Shown here one piece after another: positions 27,386-36,661 of a stretch of 64,000 bases of DNA; the stretch's first letter is position 1, and each line of letters begins with the position of its first letter. The position numbers and the translations under genes were made by a program. A model generated the notes under the pieces. It made no database searches and was not told where the DNA came from. It saw only the letters and a program-made list of their open reading frames with translations. The stretch lies in the NCBI RefSeq assembly GCF_007655485.1, contig NZ_VJXQ01000004.1, forward strand, positions 226,932-290,931. Reading direction: 5' to 3'. The DNA is from Halobellus captivus. GTDB taxonomy: Archaea; Halobacteriota; Halobacteria; Halobacteriales; Haloferacaceae.

Positions 27386-27780
27386 CTGGAATGAAACAGG
27401 GAGCCGGCGAGAACCCGTTCGCGGACGATACGCCGTCCGAGGACGACGGAGGCACCGACGAGATTCCGGAGGCCGGAAGCGAACGCGAGGAATCTACCGA
27501 ACCCGATGGTAAGAACGAATCCACCGGGCGAGAACCGATGCAGATTCCGTACAAATTCAGACGCGACGGCGTGCAGGACGGCCGTAATCGGGTCCCGCTC
27601 TTTCTGCAACCCGAAACGAAGACCGCGGAACGGGAGACGCTTCGGGATCTGGAAGACACCTTCGGCGACAGCGTCTCGCTCACGGATCTCAGAGAGGCGC
27701 TCGTTCTGGTCGGCCTCGAACACACGAACGAGGTCGAAGAACAACTGGAGGAGTGGGGATACGGGATGACGTTCGAGTGA
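27382..27780 (+). CDS. Small acidic partner of ParA
   Basis: 132 residues, start codon overlapping the parA stop (ATGA). The N-terminal 55 residues are acidic and disordered (PFADDTPSEDDGGTDE). The rest, from QIPYKFRRDGVQDGRN, holds LFLQPETKTAERETL and a C-terminal helical region (LREALVLVGLEHTNEVEEQLEEWG). Not a recognisable ParB, but its position suggests a DNA- or ParA-binding partner. Confidence 0.7.
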   Translation: MTGMKQGAGENPFADDTPSEDDGGTDEIPEAGSEREESTEPDGKNESTGREPMQIPYKFRRDGVQDGRNRVPLFLQPETKTAERETLRDLEDTFGDSVSLTDLREALVLVGLEHTNEVEEQLEEWGYGMTFE

Positions 27781-28109
27781 CCGAGTCGTACGCGCCGAAA
27801 TAAACTCTACACTGATATATGATCGTCTATCGGGCGCTGGAGTACACACTTCGCAAGCCACGGTCGCTAACTGCCCAGGATACACGATAATCATCGGCGT
27901 TCGGTGCGCCGGGAACGATAGTAGATATTGTAACTGAGAAATCAGCCGCTTGCGCGCCGTATCGTGCGAACGGGGTAGTATATGCGTACGAACAGTTTTG
28001 GGCTTATTAGGAATGTACAGGACTCCGCTTCATCTAATACCTAAAGGGGGGATACGCTCCGGTCTGCGTGGTGGGTTCGCCGGGCGGCAGGGTTGTAAGC
28101 GAGTGGCCC
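27781..28109 (+). other. Intergenic region, no gene seen
   Basis: 329 bases between the ParA operon and the glutathionyl-hydroquinone-reductase-like gene. Nothing convincing is seen on either strand. Confidence 0.5.
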
Positions 28110-29102
28110 ATGTATCGAGCCATGGGCAGGAATATGCTCGTCGACGGCGAATGGCGGACCGATATCGAACCGTATACCGACGAAACCGGCGCGTTCGACC
28201 GCGCCCAGACGTCGTTCCGTGACCGGATCCAGAACGATGAAGATAGTCGATTCCAACCGGAACCGGGTCGATATCACCTCTACATCGCCAGGAACTGTCC
28301 GTGGGCTCACGGTGCGGCACTTACTCGTCGCCTGGCGGGCCTGACTGAGATCGTCTCGATGGACGTCGTCGATCCGTGGCGCGAGAACGACGGCTGGGAG
28401 TTCACGCCCGCGAAGGAGGGCTGTACGAGAGATACGGTCAACGGATGTGACTACCTCCGGAACGTGTACGTCTTGGCTGACCCGGAATTCACCGGTCGCG
28501 TGACGGTACCAGTGCTGTGGGACAAGAGGAGAGAAACCATCGTCAACAACGAATCGATCGAGATAATGCGGATGTTCGCCACAGAATTCGACGAGTACGG
28601 CGACACCGTCGATCTATATCCCGACGGGTATCACGCCGAAATCGACAGCATCATCGAGTCGATCTACGACTCGATCAACAACGGAGTCTACCGGGCTGGC
28701 TTCGCCGATTCACAGGCCGCATACGATGAGGCGGTCACGGACGTCTTCGACGCCCTGGATCGCTGGGACGGGGTACTCGCCAACCAGCGATACCTTGCTG
28801 GCGATCGACTCACGCTCGCCGACGTACGGCTGTTTCCGACGCTGATCCGGTTTGACGAGTGTTATCACACCGCTTTCAAGTGTAATAAGCAGTATCTCCA
28901 CCAGTACGACCACCTCTGGCCGTATCTACGCGATCTCTACCAGACGCCAGGTTTCGCGGAGACAGTACGGATGGAACACATCAAAGACGACGGCTACTAC
29001 CAGGGGGAAATCACACCGATCGGGCCCGGACTCGATTTCGAGCAACCGCACGACCGTGACCGTTTCCCGACTGTCAACGGAACGACGGCCCAAAGGTCGT
29101 AG
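28110..29102 (+). CDS. Glutathionyl-hydroquinone reductase-like (ECM4/YqjG) protein
   Basis: 330 residues, typical for the Xi-class transferases. The thioredoxin-like N-terminal part has the catalytic Cys in IARNCPWAHGAAL near residue 61, and the C-terminal all-helical domain contains YLAGDRLTLADVRLFPTLIRFD. The family reduces glutathionyl- or other thiol-conjugated hydroquinones; in haloarchaea, which use gamma-glutamylcysteine, the thiol would differ. Starts at 28122 or 28134 (MLVDGEWRTD) are also possible. Confidence 0.88.
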   Translation: MYRAMGRNMLVDGEWRTDIEPYTDETGAFDRAQTSFRDRIQNDEDSRFQPEPGRYHLYIARNCPWAHGAALTRRLAGLTEIVSMDVVDPWRENDGWEFTPAKEGCTRDTVNGCDYLRNVYVLADPEFTGRVTVPVLWDKRRETIVNNESIEIMRMFATEFDEYGDTVDLYPDGYHAEIDSIIESIYDSINNGVYRAGFADSQAAYDEAVTDVFDALDRWDGVLANQRYLAGDRLTLADVRLFPTLIRFDECYHTAFKCNKQYLHQYDHLWPYLRDLYQTPGFAETVRMEHIKDDGYYQGEITPIGPGLDFEQPHDRDRFPTVNGTTAQRS

Positions 29103-30046
29103 TTTTCGATTGGTGACCTACCTCGACACAGTGGGGGAGTAGCCGTGTGGGGGCATTGGTTAGAGTTCGCGGCCGGGAAGCGCCTCCTCGACCGTCCAGA
29201 ATGAGATAGTTCGCACCGGCTTCGGTCGCGAAACCGATACTGTCGTCCACGAGGGCACCCTCAAAGCGGAACGGGAAACGGGTCCGATCCGACGCACGTT
29301 CCAAACATCCGAGTGTTGTAGTTTCGTTTTGGTATTTCCAACGATGTGACTTCAGCAGGAAAATGACATTCGAGTTTCCAGAAGGTAGTCCTAATGAGAT
29401 CGTGGTTAGTCGAACAATGGAAAGATTCTCCGTGTTAATATGAAGTTACTTCGGTAAAGTAATATTAAAATGTAATATTAATTAGTATAAGAGATAATAG
29501 ATGAATAAGCGGCGATTTGATCGTGAGACGATGAGTTTCAAAATGAATTGTCCGGTTCAGATTGAGTCGTCCCTCGATAGACGACAGAGCAGTCAACGAT
29601 ATATTTGTCCGACATTACCGAACGAATAGAACGTTGTAGAGAGTAAAACGACCGAGTTCCATCGACAACAAGCCACCTCTGAGATCGACGAGTACAACGA
29701 GACACCGATCTAAGCGTCCAAAATCGAGTGGTGATCCAGATAGCAGTAATCACGGGTGACATAAATAACATGCGTACGGTTGTTAGTACATTGTATTGCA
29801 TTTCGACGGCACAAGTGACACCACCGTAAGCAACTCAATACATACACAGAACCCTCAGAGCCCATCAAAGTTCGCTACCAAAGAGGTTGAATCGGATTTT
29901 GTCCGGTAATACCGTACACAATGTGGAACGATAGACGGAGCGTTCACAGCGAAAGAGAAACGGGCAGACGGATCTCAAAAGGAAAGAGACGTGACGGGTC
30001 GTCGAACGAGAAAGAGCGAAATTGCCAAAAGCGGTCGAGAGGAACC
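29103..30046 (+). other. Long intergenic region, AT-rich, no confident gene
   Basis: About 940 bases between the ECM4-like gene and an acyl-CoA synthetase. Base composition is AT-richer than the flanks from 29440 to 29900. Minus-strand frame 29304-29074 has LVDDSIGFATEAGANYLIL, faintly like part of a universal stress protein, but no full domain. It may hold remnants of lost genes. Confidence 0.45.
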
Positions 30047-31573
30047 CTATTCGTTGGATTTGAGCTTATACCGCTCGATCTTACCGCTCGGATTTCGGGG
30101 CAGTTCGTCGATGAACCGGTACTCGCGCGGTCGCTTGTAATCGGCCAGGTCGTCGCTGTCTTTGCACCACTGATCGAGTTCTTCCGCCGTGACATCGCCG
30201 CTCCGTTCGACGAACGCGACCACGATCGATCCCCACTCGTCGTCGGGATGACCGACGACACCGACGTCCGAAACGCCAGGATGCGTCAGCAGGACGTCCT
30301 CGACTTCCGTGGGGTGGATGTTCTCGCCGCCGCTGATGATCATATCGTCGACGCGACCGGTGATGACGATCCGGTTTTCCTCGGTCAGACGTGCGGCGTC
30401 ACCCGTGTAAAGCCAGCCCTCGTGGATGGCCTCTGCAGTCGCTTCGGGCTTGTTCCAGTACCCGTCGAACGACACCGAGGAGTCGGTGTTGACGATGAGT
30501 TCGCCCTGTTTTCCGGGGTCGACTCGGTCGTTCGGATCATCGCTTCCGATCTCGACCACGCGGGTCTCGATTCCCACGTTCGCAGGGCCGGTCACCGTCG
30601 GATCGCCGATATCGTGGAGATCGAGATATGCGAGGGTACCGTACACCTCAGTGGTCCCGTAGAGGTTCGCGATGTGGTCGGGCTCGAACGTCTCGATCGC
30701 CCGGTCGAAGATCGACTGGCTCATCGGCGCACCGGAGTAACCGATCGCCCGGACCGATGAGAGATCCGTCTCATCGATCGCATCGCTGTCGAGCATATTC
30801 GCGAAGATCGTCGGCGCCTCGTGAAGGGCGGTCACCTGATGCTCCTCGATGGCGCGGACGGCGATCTCGGGGTCGAACTGCGACATACAGAGGTACGTCC
30901 CGCTCATCGAGAGCAGTCCGCAGAGGATACCGTGCAGACCGACAGTGTGATACAGCGGCATAACGCCGATCAACGTCTCCTCGAGGTAGTACCGTTGCCC
31001 GAGCGAGTTGATGATCCACCGGTCAACCGTCGCCTCGTGGTCCAGCGGAATGCCTTTCGGATCACCCGTCGTCCCCGAGCTGTACAGCATCACGCTCGGA
31101 TCGTCGTGGGCGACAGACACGTCGGGCCGCTCGGGAGCCGAGTCACTGAAAGACTCGAACGACTCCGCGAAGTCAGGGGTTTCATCGCCAACGTAGACCA
31201 TATCCAGATCGAATCCGTCTGCGATGCCCGCGACGGATTCCCGCGAAATCGAATCGAAAAAGAACAGTTCCGGATCGGAGTCCTGGAGGTGATACCGAAC
31301 CCCACCGGCGGCGAGGCGGAAGTTGAACGGGACGGCGACGACACCGGCGAGCTGCGTTCCGAGGAACGTGATCACGTGCTCGGGACGGTTAGCCATACAG
31401 ATCGCGACGCGATCGCCGGGGTCGATACCTCGGTCGTGAAGCTCGTTCGCGACGGCGTACGCCCGCGTCTGTACCTCGGCGTAGGTCAGCTCCTCGTCGC
31501 CGTTGAGATGGACGATTGCGGGCCGCTCGGGAGTGCGCGCGACCGATTGTTCGAACAGTTGTGGGAACAGCAT
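30047..31573 (-). CDS. AMP-forming acyl-CoA synthetase (first copy)
   Basis: 508 residues. It has the AMP-binding P-loop-like MLYSSGTTGDPKGIPL near residue 167, the YGTTEVYG adenylation motif, YTGDAARL and the C-terminal hinge and Lys region RNPSGKIERYKLK. It would activate a carboxylic acid to acyl-AMP and then acyl-CoA. It lies 113 bases downstream of the IclR regulator on the same strand, and its relative at 34277-35791 has the same architecture. Substrate is unknown; an aromatic, cinnamate-like or methylated acid is suggested by the neighbours only. Confidence 0.88.
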   Translation of the reverse strand: MLFPQLFEQSVARTPERPAIVHLNGDEELTYAEVQTRAYAVANELHDRGIDPGDRVAICMANRPEHVITFLGTQLAGVVAVPFNFRLAAGGVRYHLQDSDPELFFFDSISRESVAGIADGFDLDMVYVGDETPDFAESFESFSDSAPERPDVSVAHDDPSVMLYSSGTTGDPKGIPLDHEATVDRWIINSLGQRYYLEETLIGVMPLYHTVGLHGILCGLLSMSGTYLCMSQFDPEIAVRAIEEHQVTALHEAPTIFANMLDSDAIDETDLSSVRAIGYSGAPMSQSIFDRAIETFEPDHIANLYGTTEVYGTLAYLDLHDIGDPTVTGPANVGIETRVVEIGSDDPNDRVDPGKQGELIVNTDSSVSFDGYWNKPEATAEAIHEGWLYTGDAARLTEENRIVITGRVDDMIISGGENIHPTEVEDVLLTHPGVSDVGVVGHPDDEWGSIVVAFVERSGDVTAEELDQWCKDSDDLADYKRPREYRFIDELPRNPSGKIERYKLKSNE

Positions 31574-31686
31574 ACAGCGTCATATATTCGTACAGATCGT
31601 AATAATTTTTCCTGTTTATGCGACTGAAATCTGTGCTACGATACGATCCCGACGCAGTGTTATCAGAAGTTGACGCCGCCTCTGAC

Positions 31687-32445
31687 TCAGTAGAACCGGT
31701 AGTTGACGCTTATCTCCTCGGCGGCCGCGCGCACGTTCTGAATGAGGTTCTCCCGATACTCATCTTGCTGCAGTCGGCCGGTCGGACACGCCACGGAAAC
31801 GCTGCCGAGCAGTTCGCCGTCTTCGATCACCGGACACGCCACGAAACCGATTCCGACCACCTGCTCTTCGTGGTCGATAGCGTACCCCTGTTCTCGGATC
31901 TGCTGCAGTTCATCGCGGAGGGCCGCCGGGTCTGTGATGGTGTGTTCTGTGACCGCTTCAAGTTCGTCGACCGAGAGAATCTCCTCGATTCGCGGTTCTG
32001 GAAGATTCCCAAGAAGGACTTTCCCGGCGGCGTGGGTGTGAATCGGCGTTCGAAATCCGGGGTAGGTGCCGGTCTGAACGGACGTGATGTCACCCTCCTC
32101 GTGGAGCATCACCCACTCACCCGACTCCTCCTGGCCGAGTTGAGCCAGTTCGCCGGACTGCTCGGAGAGCTTTCCCAAGACGATGTCAGAGGAGTGGAAG
32201 AACCGGTTCCGGTACTTGAGGCGGCTTCCCCGCTGGAGAAATCGATAACCGATCCGATATTTACCCGCCTCTCTGACGACGAAGCCGGTCGCTTCCAACG
32301 AGACGAGGTAGTCGTGTGCTGTACTCCGGTTGACGTCCATCAGGGCCGCGATCTTCGCTGGACCGGCCTCCCGCTCGCGTTCCAGCAGGTCGAGCACCTC
32401 GAACGCCCGCGAAACCGTCTGGAGTGGAACCGTATCGGAGCTCAC
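31687..32445 (-). CDS. IclR-family transcriptional regulator
   Basis: 252 residues if the GTG at 32445 is the start (then SSDTVPLQTVSRAFEVLD); no ATG lies near the N-terminus, and the frame stays open upstream without sense. The winged helix (AKIAALMDVNRSTAHDYLVSLEATGFV) is followed by the ligand-binding domain with ACPVIEDGELLGSVSVACP. IclR proteins sense small organic acids and control catabolic genes. It is divergent from the LigM-like gene and upstream of acyl-CoA synthetase 1, so both are likely targets. Confidence 0.88.
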   Translation of the reverse strand: MSSDTVPLQTVSRAFEVLDLLEREREAGPAKIAALMDVNRSTAHDYLVSLEATGFVVREAGKYRIGYRFLQRGSRLKYRNRFFHSSDIVLGKLSEQSGELAQLGQEESGEWVMLHEEGDITSVQTGTYPGFRTPIHTHAAGKVLLGNLPEPRIEEILSVDELEAVTEHTITDPAALRDELQQIREQGYAIDHEEQVVGIGFVACPVIEDGELLGSVSVACPTGRLQQDEYRENLIQNVRAAAEEISVNYRFY

Positions 32446-32520
32446 ATCCGTAGTTAGCCCCCCTCGAATATGAAACGAGTGGTCGTCTCGGACGAGGAGA
32501 TTCACACCGGTTAGGAAATA

Positions 32521-32530
32521 ATTAAATAAT
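32521..32530 (+). promoter_or_regulatory. TATA box for LigM-like gene
   Basis: ATTAAATAAT sits about 31-40 nt before ATG 32561, in the 115-bp space shared with the divergent IclR gene. Confidence 0.4.
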
Positions 32531-32560
32531 ATTGGAAGAAATGTATTCTCAGGCACCACT

Positions 32561-33943
32561 ATGACAGAGAGCCTCGAAGACGTTCTGCAGCAGTACGACA
32601 ACCCGTTGGATCTCGTCCGCCGCATCGGCTCCCACGCCGACTCCGGCCACCTCCGACTGTTCGCCGACCTCCCGTCGGAACACACCAACTGGCGCGAGGA
32701 GCAGGCCGCGTGGGCCGACAGCGTCGCGATCGCCGACCTCTCGCACCATATGACCGACCTGCACGTCGAGGGTCCCGACGCGCTCGATCTGTTCGCAGAT
32801 CTGGGTATCAACGACTTCTCCAGCTTCGAGCCCGGACAGGCCAAGCAGTTCGCCGCGACGAGCCCCGACGGCTACCTCATCGGCGACGGGATTCTCTTTC
32901 ACCTGAGCGAAAACGAGTTCAACCTCGTCGGCTACGGCCCGATCAACTGGGTCCAGTACCACGCCGAAACCGGAGACTACGACGTGGCGACCGAACGAGA
33001 CGAACACGGCGGCGTCCGCGAGGGGCCGCCGAAGACGTTCCGCTTCCAGGTGCAGGGCCCCGACGCGCTCGACCTCATCAAGGAAGTCGTCGACGAACCG
33101 CTCCCCGACGTCCCCTTCTTCAACTTCCGCCCCGTCTCGATCGCGGGTCACGAGATCAACGCGCTCCGACACGGAATGTTGAACGAACCCGGCTTCGAGT
33201 TCTTCGGCTCCTGGGACGTCCAAGCAGACGTCCGAGAGGCGATCGTCGAGACCGGCCAGAAGTACGACATCCGCCAGATCGGCGCGATGGCGTACCCGAC
33301 CAACGTCATCACGGCGGCGTGGATGTCGATCCCGCTGCCCGCGATCTACCACGACGACGAGACCCTTCGAGAGTACCGCGAGTGGCTCGACGCCAACAGC
33401 TTCGAGGGCGCGCTCGCTATCGGCGGCAGCCTCGACTCCGACGAGATCACCGACCACTACCTGACACCCGTCGAAGCCGGACACGAACGGTTCATCGACT
33501 TCGATCACGACTTCATCGGCAAGGAAGCGCTTCAAGAGGAAGTCGAGAACAAAGAGCGCACCCGCGTCACCCTCGTCTGGGACGAAGACGCCACGAAGGA
33601 ACTGGTCGGCTCGTCCTTCGACAAGGAGACCAACTACCGCTACACGGAGCTTCCGGTCGCGGACTGGGCGCTGACGCAGAACGACAAAGTCCTGAAAGAC
33701 GGCGAACTCGTCGGCGTCGCGAACAACACCCGCTATCTCTACTTCGAGAAGCGGATGTTCTCGCTGTGCAGCATCGACGTCGATCTCGCGGAACCGGGCA
33801 CGGAGGTATCGGTGCTCTGGGGCGAGCCCGATTCGGGCAACCCGCGCGTCGAAGCCCACGAACAGACCGAAATCAAAGCGACCGTCGCGCCTGCGCCGTA
33901 CTTCGAGGACAAGCGCAAGACGGCGAACTACTCGGTCCAGTAA
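32561..33943 (+). CDS. LigM-like GcvT-family demethylase/aminomethyltransferase
   Basis: 460 residues, longer than glycine cleavage T protein (about 365) and matching the LigM vanillate/3-O-methylgallate O-demethylase subgroup in size. The GcvT fold shows VEGPDALDLFADLGIN, VQGPDALDLIKEVV and the later FIGKEALQEEV with WGEPDSGNPR at the C-terminal domain. Members use tetrahydrofolate as methyl acceptor. The substrate could be a methoxy-aromatic, DMSP-like or methylated amine; the sequence does not decide. Divergent from the IclR regulator. Confidence 0.75.
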   Translation: MTESLEDVLQQYDNPLDLVRRIGSHADSGHLRLFADLPSEHTNWREEQAAWADSVAIADLSHHMTDLHVEGPDALDLFADLGINDFSSFEPGQAKQFAATSPDGYLIGDGILFHLSENEFNLVGYGPINWVQYHAETGDYDVATERDEHGGVREGPPKTFRFQVQGPDALDLIKEVVDEPLPDVPFFNFRPVSIAGHEINALRHGMLNEPGFEFFGSWDVQADVREAIVETGQKYDIRQIGAMAYPTNVITAAWMSIPLPAIYHDDETLREYREWLDANSFEGALAIGGSLDSDEITDHYLTPVEAGHERFIDFDHDFIGKEALQEEVENKERTRVTLVWDEDATKELVGSSFDKETNYRYTELPVADWALTQNDKVLKDGELVGVANNTRYLYFEKRMFSLCSIDVDLAEPGTEVSVLWGEPDSGNPRVEAHEQTEIKATVAPAPYFEDKRKTANYSVQ

Positions 33944-33966
33944 TCGAACCGGGGACGACTCCCCGT

Positions 33967-34076
33967 CGAATCCGCTGACGCGAAGGGGACTCCCTCCGAA
34001 TCCACTGACATAGGGTGACCCACACCGAATCCGAAGACATAGGACAGCCCTCGCCGAGTCTACCGACACGAGACGG
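33967..34076 (+). repeat. Four degenerate 29-30-bp repeats
   Basis: CGAATCCNCTGAC-like units begin at 33967, 33997, 34026 and 34055, 29-30 bases apart. Later copies are increasingly diverged (CGAGTCTACCGAC in the last). Confidence 0.6.
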
Positions 34077-34175
34077 CACCATTGAGACCTCGAGGGGAAG
34101 TTCCTGCGTGAAAGACCGCAGAGAACGGTATTGCGACGGTTTACATCCGAACACACAGAGCGTTCAGAGCAACGG

Positions 34176-34207
34176 GAACAAGGAAAGAGAGGAACAAGGA
34201 AAGAGAG
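34176..34207 (+). repeat. Two perfect 16-bp purine-rich repeats
   Basis: GGAACAAGGAAAGAGA occurs twice in tandem, at 34176-34191 and 34192-34207, inside a longer A/G-rich stretch. Confidence 0.75.
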
Positions 34208-34276
34208 GAGAGCAACGGGAGCACGGAGAGCAGCTGGAGGAGTAAAAATGGCCGCGCGAAACGTCGAAACCGCCGA

Positions 34277-35791
34277 CTACGACGATCCTTCGAGTTCGTG
34301 ACGAAGTACCTTCCCGCTGGGGTTGCGGGGCAGTTCGTCGACGAAGGCGTACGCCCGCGGGCGTTTGAAATTGTCGAGCCGGTCGCTCGCTTTGCACCAC
34401 TCGTCGAGTTCGTCGGCGGTGACGTCGCCGTCGACGACCACGAAGGCCTTCACGGCCGTCCCCCACCGTTCGTCGTCGACGCCGGTGACGCCCACGTCGA
34501 CGACGTCGGGGTGCGAAATGAGCACGTCCTCGACTTCCGAGGGGTGGATGTTCTCGCCGCCGCTGATGATCGTGTCGTCCGCACGGCCGCTGATCGCGGT
34601 CTCGCCCGTCTCCGTCTCGAACGCGGTATCGCCGGTGAAGAACCAGCCGTCGTGGATCGCGGCCGCCGTCTCCTCGGAGTTCTCCCAGTAGCCGTTGAAG
34701 ACGATCGGCGAGTCGGTGCTGATGATGAGCTCGCCGGTTTCACCCGGCGAAACCTCTGCGTGAGGGTCCTCCGAGCCCAGCTCGACGATTCGACGGCGAT
34801 AGAACGCGCCGTTTCGACCGGAGTGGGTGGGATGGATCAGCGCGAGCGGGTGGTACGTCTCGGTCGTCCCGTAGATGTTGACCAGCCGATCCGGCGCGAA
34901 CTGTTCGCGGGCGAGGTCGACGAGGTGTTCGCTGATCGGCTCGCCGCCGTAGCCGAGTAGCCGGACGCTTCCGAGGTCGGCGTCGTCGATAGCGTCGCAG
35001 TGAAGTAGTTGATTCAAAATCGTCGGCGCGGTGAAGAGCACGGTCGCCTCCGTGCGGTCGATCGCCGCGAGGTACGCCGCGGGATCAAACTCCGGCATCG
35101 GTACGAAGGTACCGCTCAAGAGCAGTCGCGAGAGGCAGTTCGAGTGCAGGCCGATCGTGTGATACAGCGGCATCGTCGAGACGGTCGTGTCGCCCTCGAC
35201 GTAGCTGCCCTGCGCCAGCGACGTGTCGATCGCGCGGAAGACGGACGCGCGGTGATCCAGCGGGACGCCCTTTGGCAACCCAGTCGTTCCCGAGGTGTAC
35301 AGGATGACGCTCAGGTCGTCCGATCCGAGGTCGACGTCCGGTCGATCGCTCGACCCGTCGAGGAGGGCCGAAAACGGTCGGGCGAACGCGTCGGGAGCGT
35401 CAGCCGCGTCGACGAACGTGGACACGGAAAGCTCCTCGTAGAACTGTTCGAGATCCGCTTCGAGACCGTCGTCGTAGGCGAAGACGACGGGATCGGATTC
35501 TGAGAGGTAGTGTTCGACGCGTCCGCGCGAGGAGCGGTAGTTGAACGGGACGACGACCCCGCCGCAGTGTTGGGTACCGAGGTTCAAGATCACGTGATCG
35601 ATCGAGTTGGTCATGGCGACGGCAACTCGGTCGCCCCGTTCGACGCCGAGGTCTCGAAGCGAGTTCGCGACTGCGTACACCGCCTCTGCGAGTTCGGCGT
35701 ACGTGTACCCTCGGTCACCCGTCGGACTCGTGAGCGCAATGCGGTCGGGTGTGCGTTCGACCGATCGAGTAAACATCTCTGGTACGTTCAT
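34277..35791 (-). CDS. AMP-forming acyl-CoA synthetase (second copy)
   Basis: 504 residues from ATG 35791 (MNVPEMFTRSVERTPDR). It carries ILYTSGTTGLPKGVPL, YGTTETYH, FFTGDTAFET and the C-terminal RNPSGKVLRHELE with the adenylation Lys. Architecture is the same as the copy at 30047-31573, so the two are paralogues with perhaps different substrates. It is divergent from the livG-type gene, with 144 bases between, and convergent with the LigM-like gene. Confidence 0.88.
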   Translation of the reverse strand: MNVPEMFTRSVERTPDRIALTSPTGDRGYTYAELAEAVYAVANSLRDLGVERGDRVAVAMTNSIDHVILNLGTQHCGGVVVPFNYRSSRGRVEHYLSESDPVVFAYDDGLEADLEQFYEELSVSTFVDAADAPDAFARPFSALLDGSSDRPDVDLGSDDLSVILYTSGTTGLPKGVPLDHRASVFRAIDTSLAQGSYVEGDTTVSTMPLYHTIGLHSNCLSRLLLSGTFVPMPEFDPAAYLAAIDRTEATVLFTAPTILNQLLHCDAIDDADLGSVRLLGYGGEPISEHLVDLAREQFAPDRLVNIYGTTETYHPLALIHPTHSGRNGAFYRRRIVELGSEDPHAEVSPGETGELIISTDSPIVFNGYWENSEETAAAIHDGWFFTGDTAFETETGETAISGRADDTIISGGENIHPSEVEDVLISHPDVVDVGVTGVDDERWGTAVKAFVVVDGDVTADELDEWCKASDRLDNFKRPRAYAFVDELPRNPSGKVLRHELEGSS

Positions 35792-35898
35792 AGGCGGATA
35801 TCTACCTCGTATTTTTATTAAAGATGCCGGTGGGGCGATCGGTGCGACAGCGTTGGTCTCACTGAGGAGTGTCCGGAAGAACCGGCAACGGTGGGGGA

Positions 35899-35908
35899 AC
35901 ATTAATAT
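35899..35908 (+). promoter_or_regulatory. TATA box for livG
   Basis: CATTAATATG about 28-37 nt before ATG 35936. Confidence 0.4.
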
Positions 35909-35935
35909 GCGGATCTCTCATTACCTTCACTAACA

Positions 35936-36661
35936 ATGTTAGAGGTGTCGGACGTAACCAAGAAGTTCGGCGGCCTGACGGCCGTCGATGACGTCGCTTT
36001 CACGATCGGTGAGGCCGAAATAGTCGGCCTCATCGGTCCGAACGGTGCTGGAAAGACGACGCTTTTCAATACGATCACAGGGATCTACCAGCCCGAGCAA
36101 GGCGGAGATATCGACTTCGACGGGGTTCAGCTCGTCGGAAAAGAGACCCACGTGATCGCGCGGGAAGGCGTGGTTCGGACGTTCCAAATCGTCCGTGTGT
36201 TCGGCGAGATGACCGTATTCGAGAACGCGGTGGCTGGCGCACTGTTCGGTGGAGACGGATCGGTCGATCGATCGACCGCGGAGGAGAAGGCCCACGAAGC
36301 GCTCGAATTCGTTGGGCTGGCGAGCCAGGCGGACACCGAAGCCTCGGCGCTGCCAGTGGCTCGACAGAAGCAATTGGAACTCGCTCGGGCGCTCGCCTCA
36401 GAACCGAAGCTCCTGCTGCTAGACGAGATCGCGAGCGGACTTACGCCGGGCGAAGTCGACGAACTCACAGAAATCATCCGTCGGATCAGAGACGAACGGG
36501 GGATCGCGATCTTTTGGGTCGAACACATAATGGACGCGATCATGGACGTCGCCGATCGGATCATCGTGTTGAACAGCGGCCGAAAGATCGCCGACGGAAC
36601 GCCTGCGGAGGTCCAAGAGAACGAGACGGTTATCGAGGCATATCTGGGGGCCAGCACATGA
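35936..36661 (+). CDS. livG: Branched-chain-type ABC importer ATPase 1
   Basis: 241 residues. Walker A GPNGAGKTTLF, Q-loop region, ABC-type ASGLTPGEVDEL with the degenerate signature PVARQKQLELARAL, and Walker B LLLLDEIASG. It belongs to the LivG subfamily by the TGIYQPEQGGDIDFDG region and conserved HIMDAIMDVADR. It powers uptake of a substrate through the permeases at 37544-39405. Its stop overlaps the livF-type start (ATGA). Confidence 0.9.
   Translation: MLEVSDVTKKFGGLTAVDDVAFTIGEAEIVGLIGPNGAGKTTLFNTITGIYQPEQGGDIDFDGVQLVGKETHVIAREGVVRTFQIVRVFGEMTVFENAVAGALFGGDGSVDRSTAEEKAHEALEFVGLASQADTEASALPVARQKQLELARALASEPKLLLLDEIASGLTPGEVDELTEIIRRIRDERGIAIFWVEHIMDAIMDVADRIIVLNSGRKIADGTPAEVQENETVIEAYLGAST

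Larger units (their letters stand above)
33944..34276 (+). other. Intergenic region with two repeat types
   Basis: 333 bases without a gene, holding four degenerate CGAATCC-based repeats and a purine-rich 16-bp tandem duplication, between convergent genes. Confidence 0.6.

Noticed and set aside
32549..34156. Long open frame antisense to the LigM-like gene
   Set aside because: GC-rich haloarchaeal genes keep antisense frames open; the reading is Arg/Val/Glu-rich with no domain, while the plus-strand gene has clear motifs.
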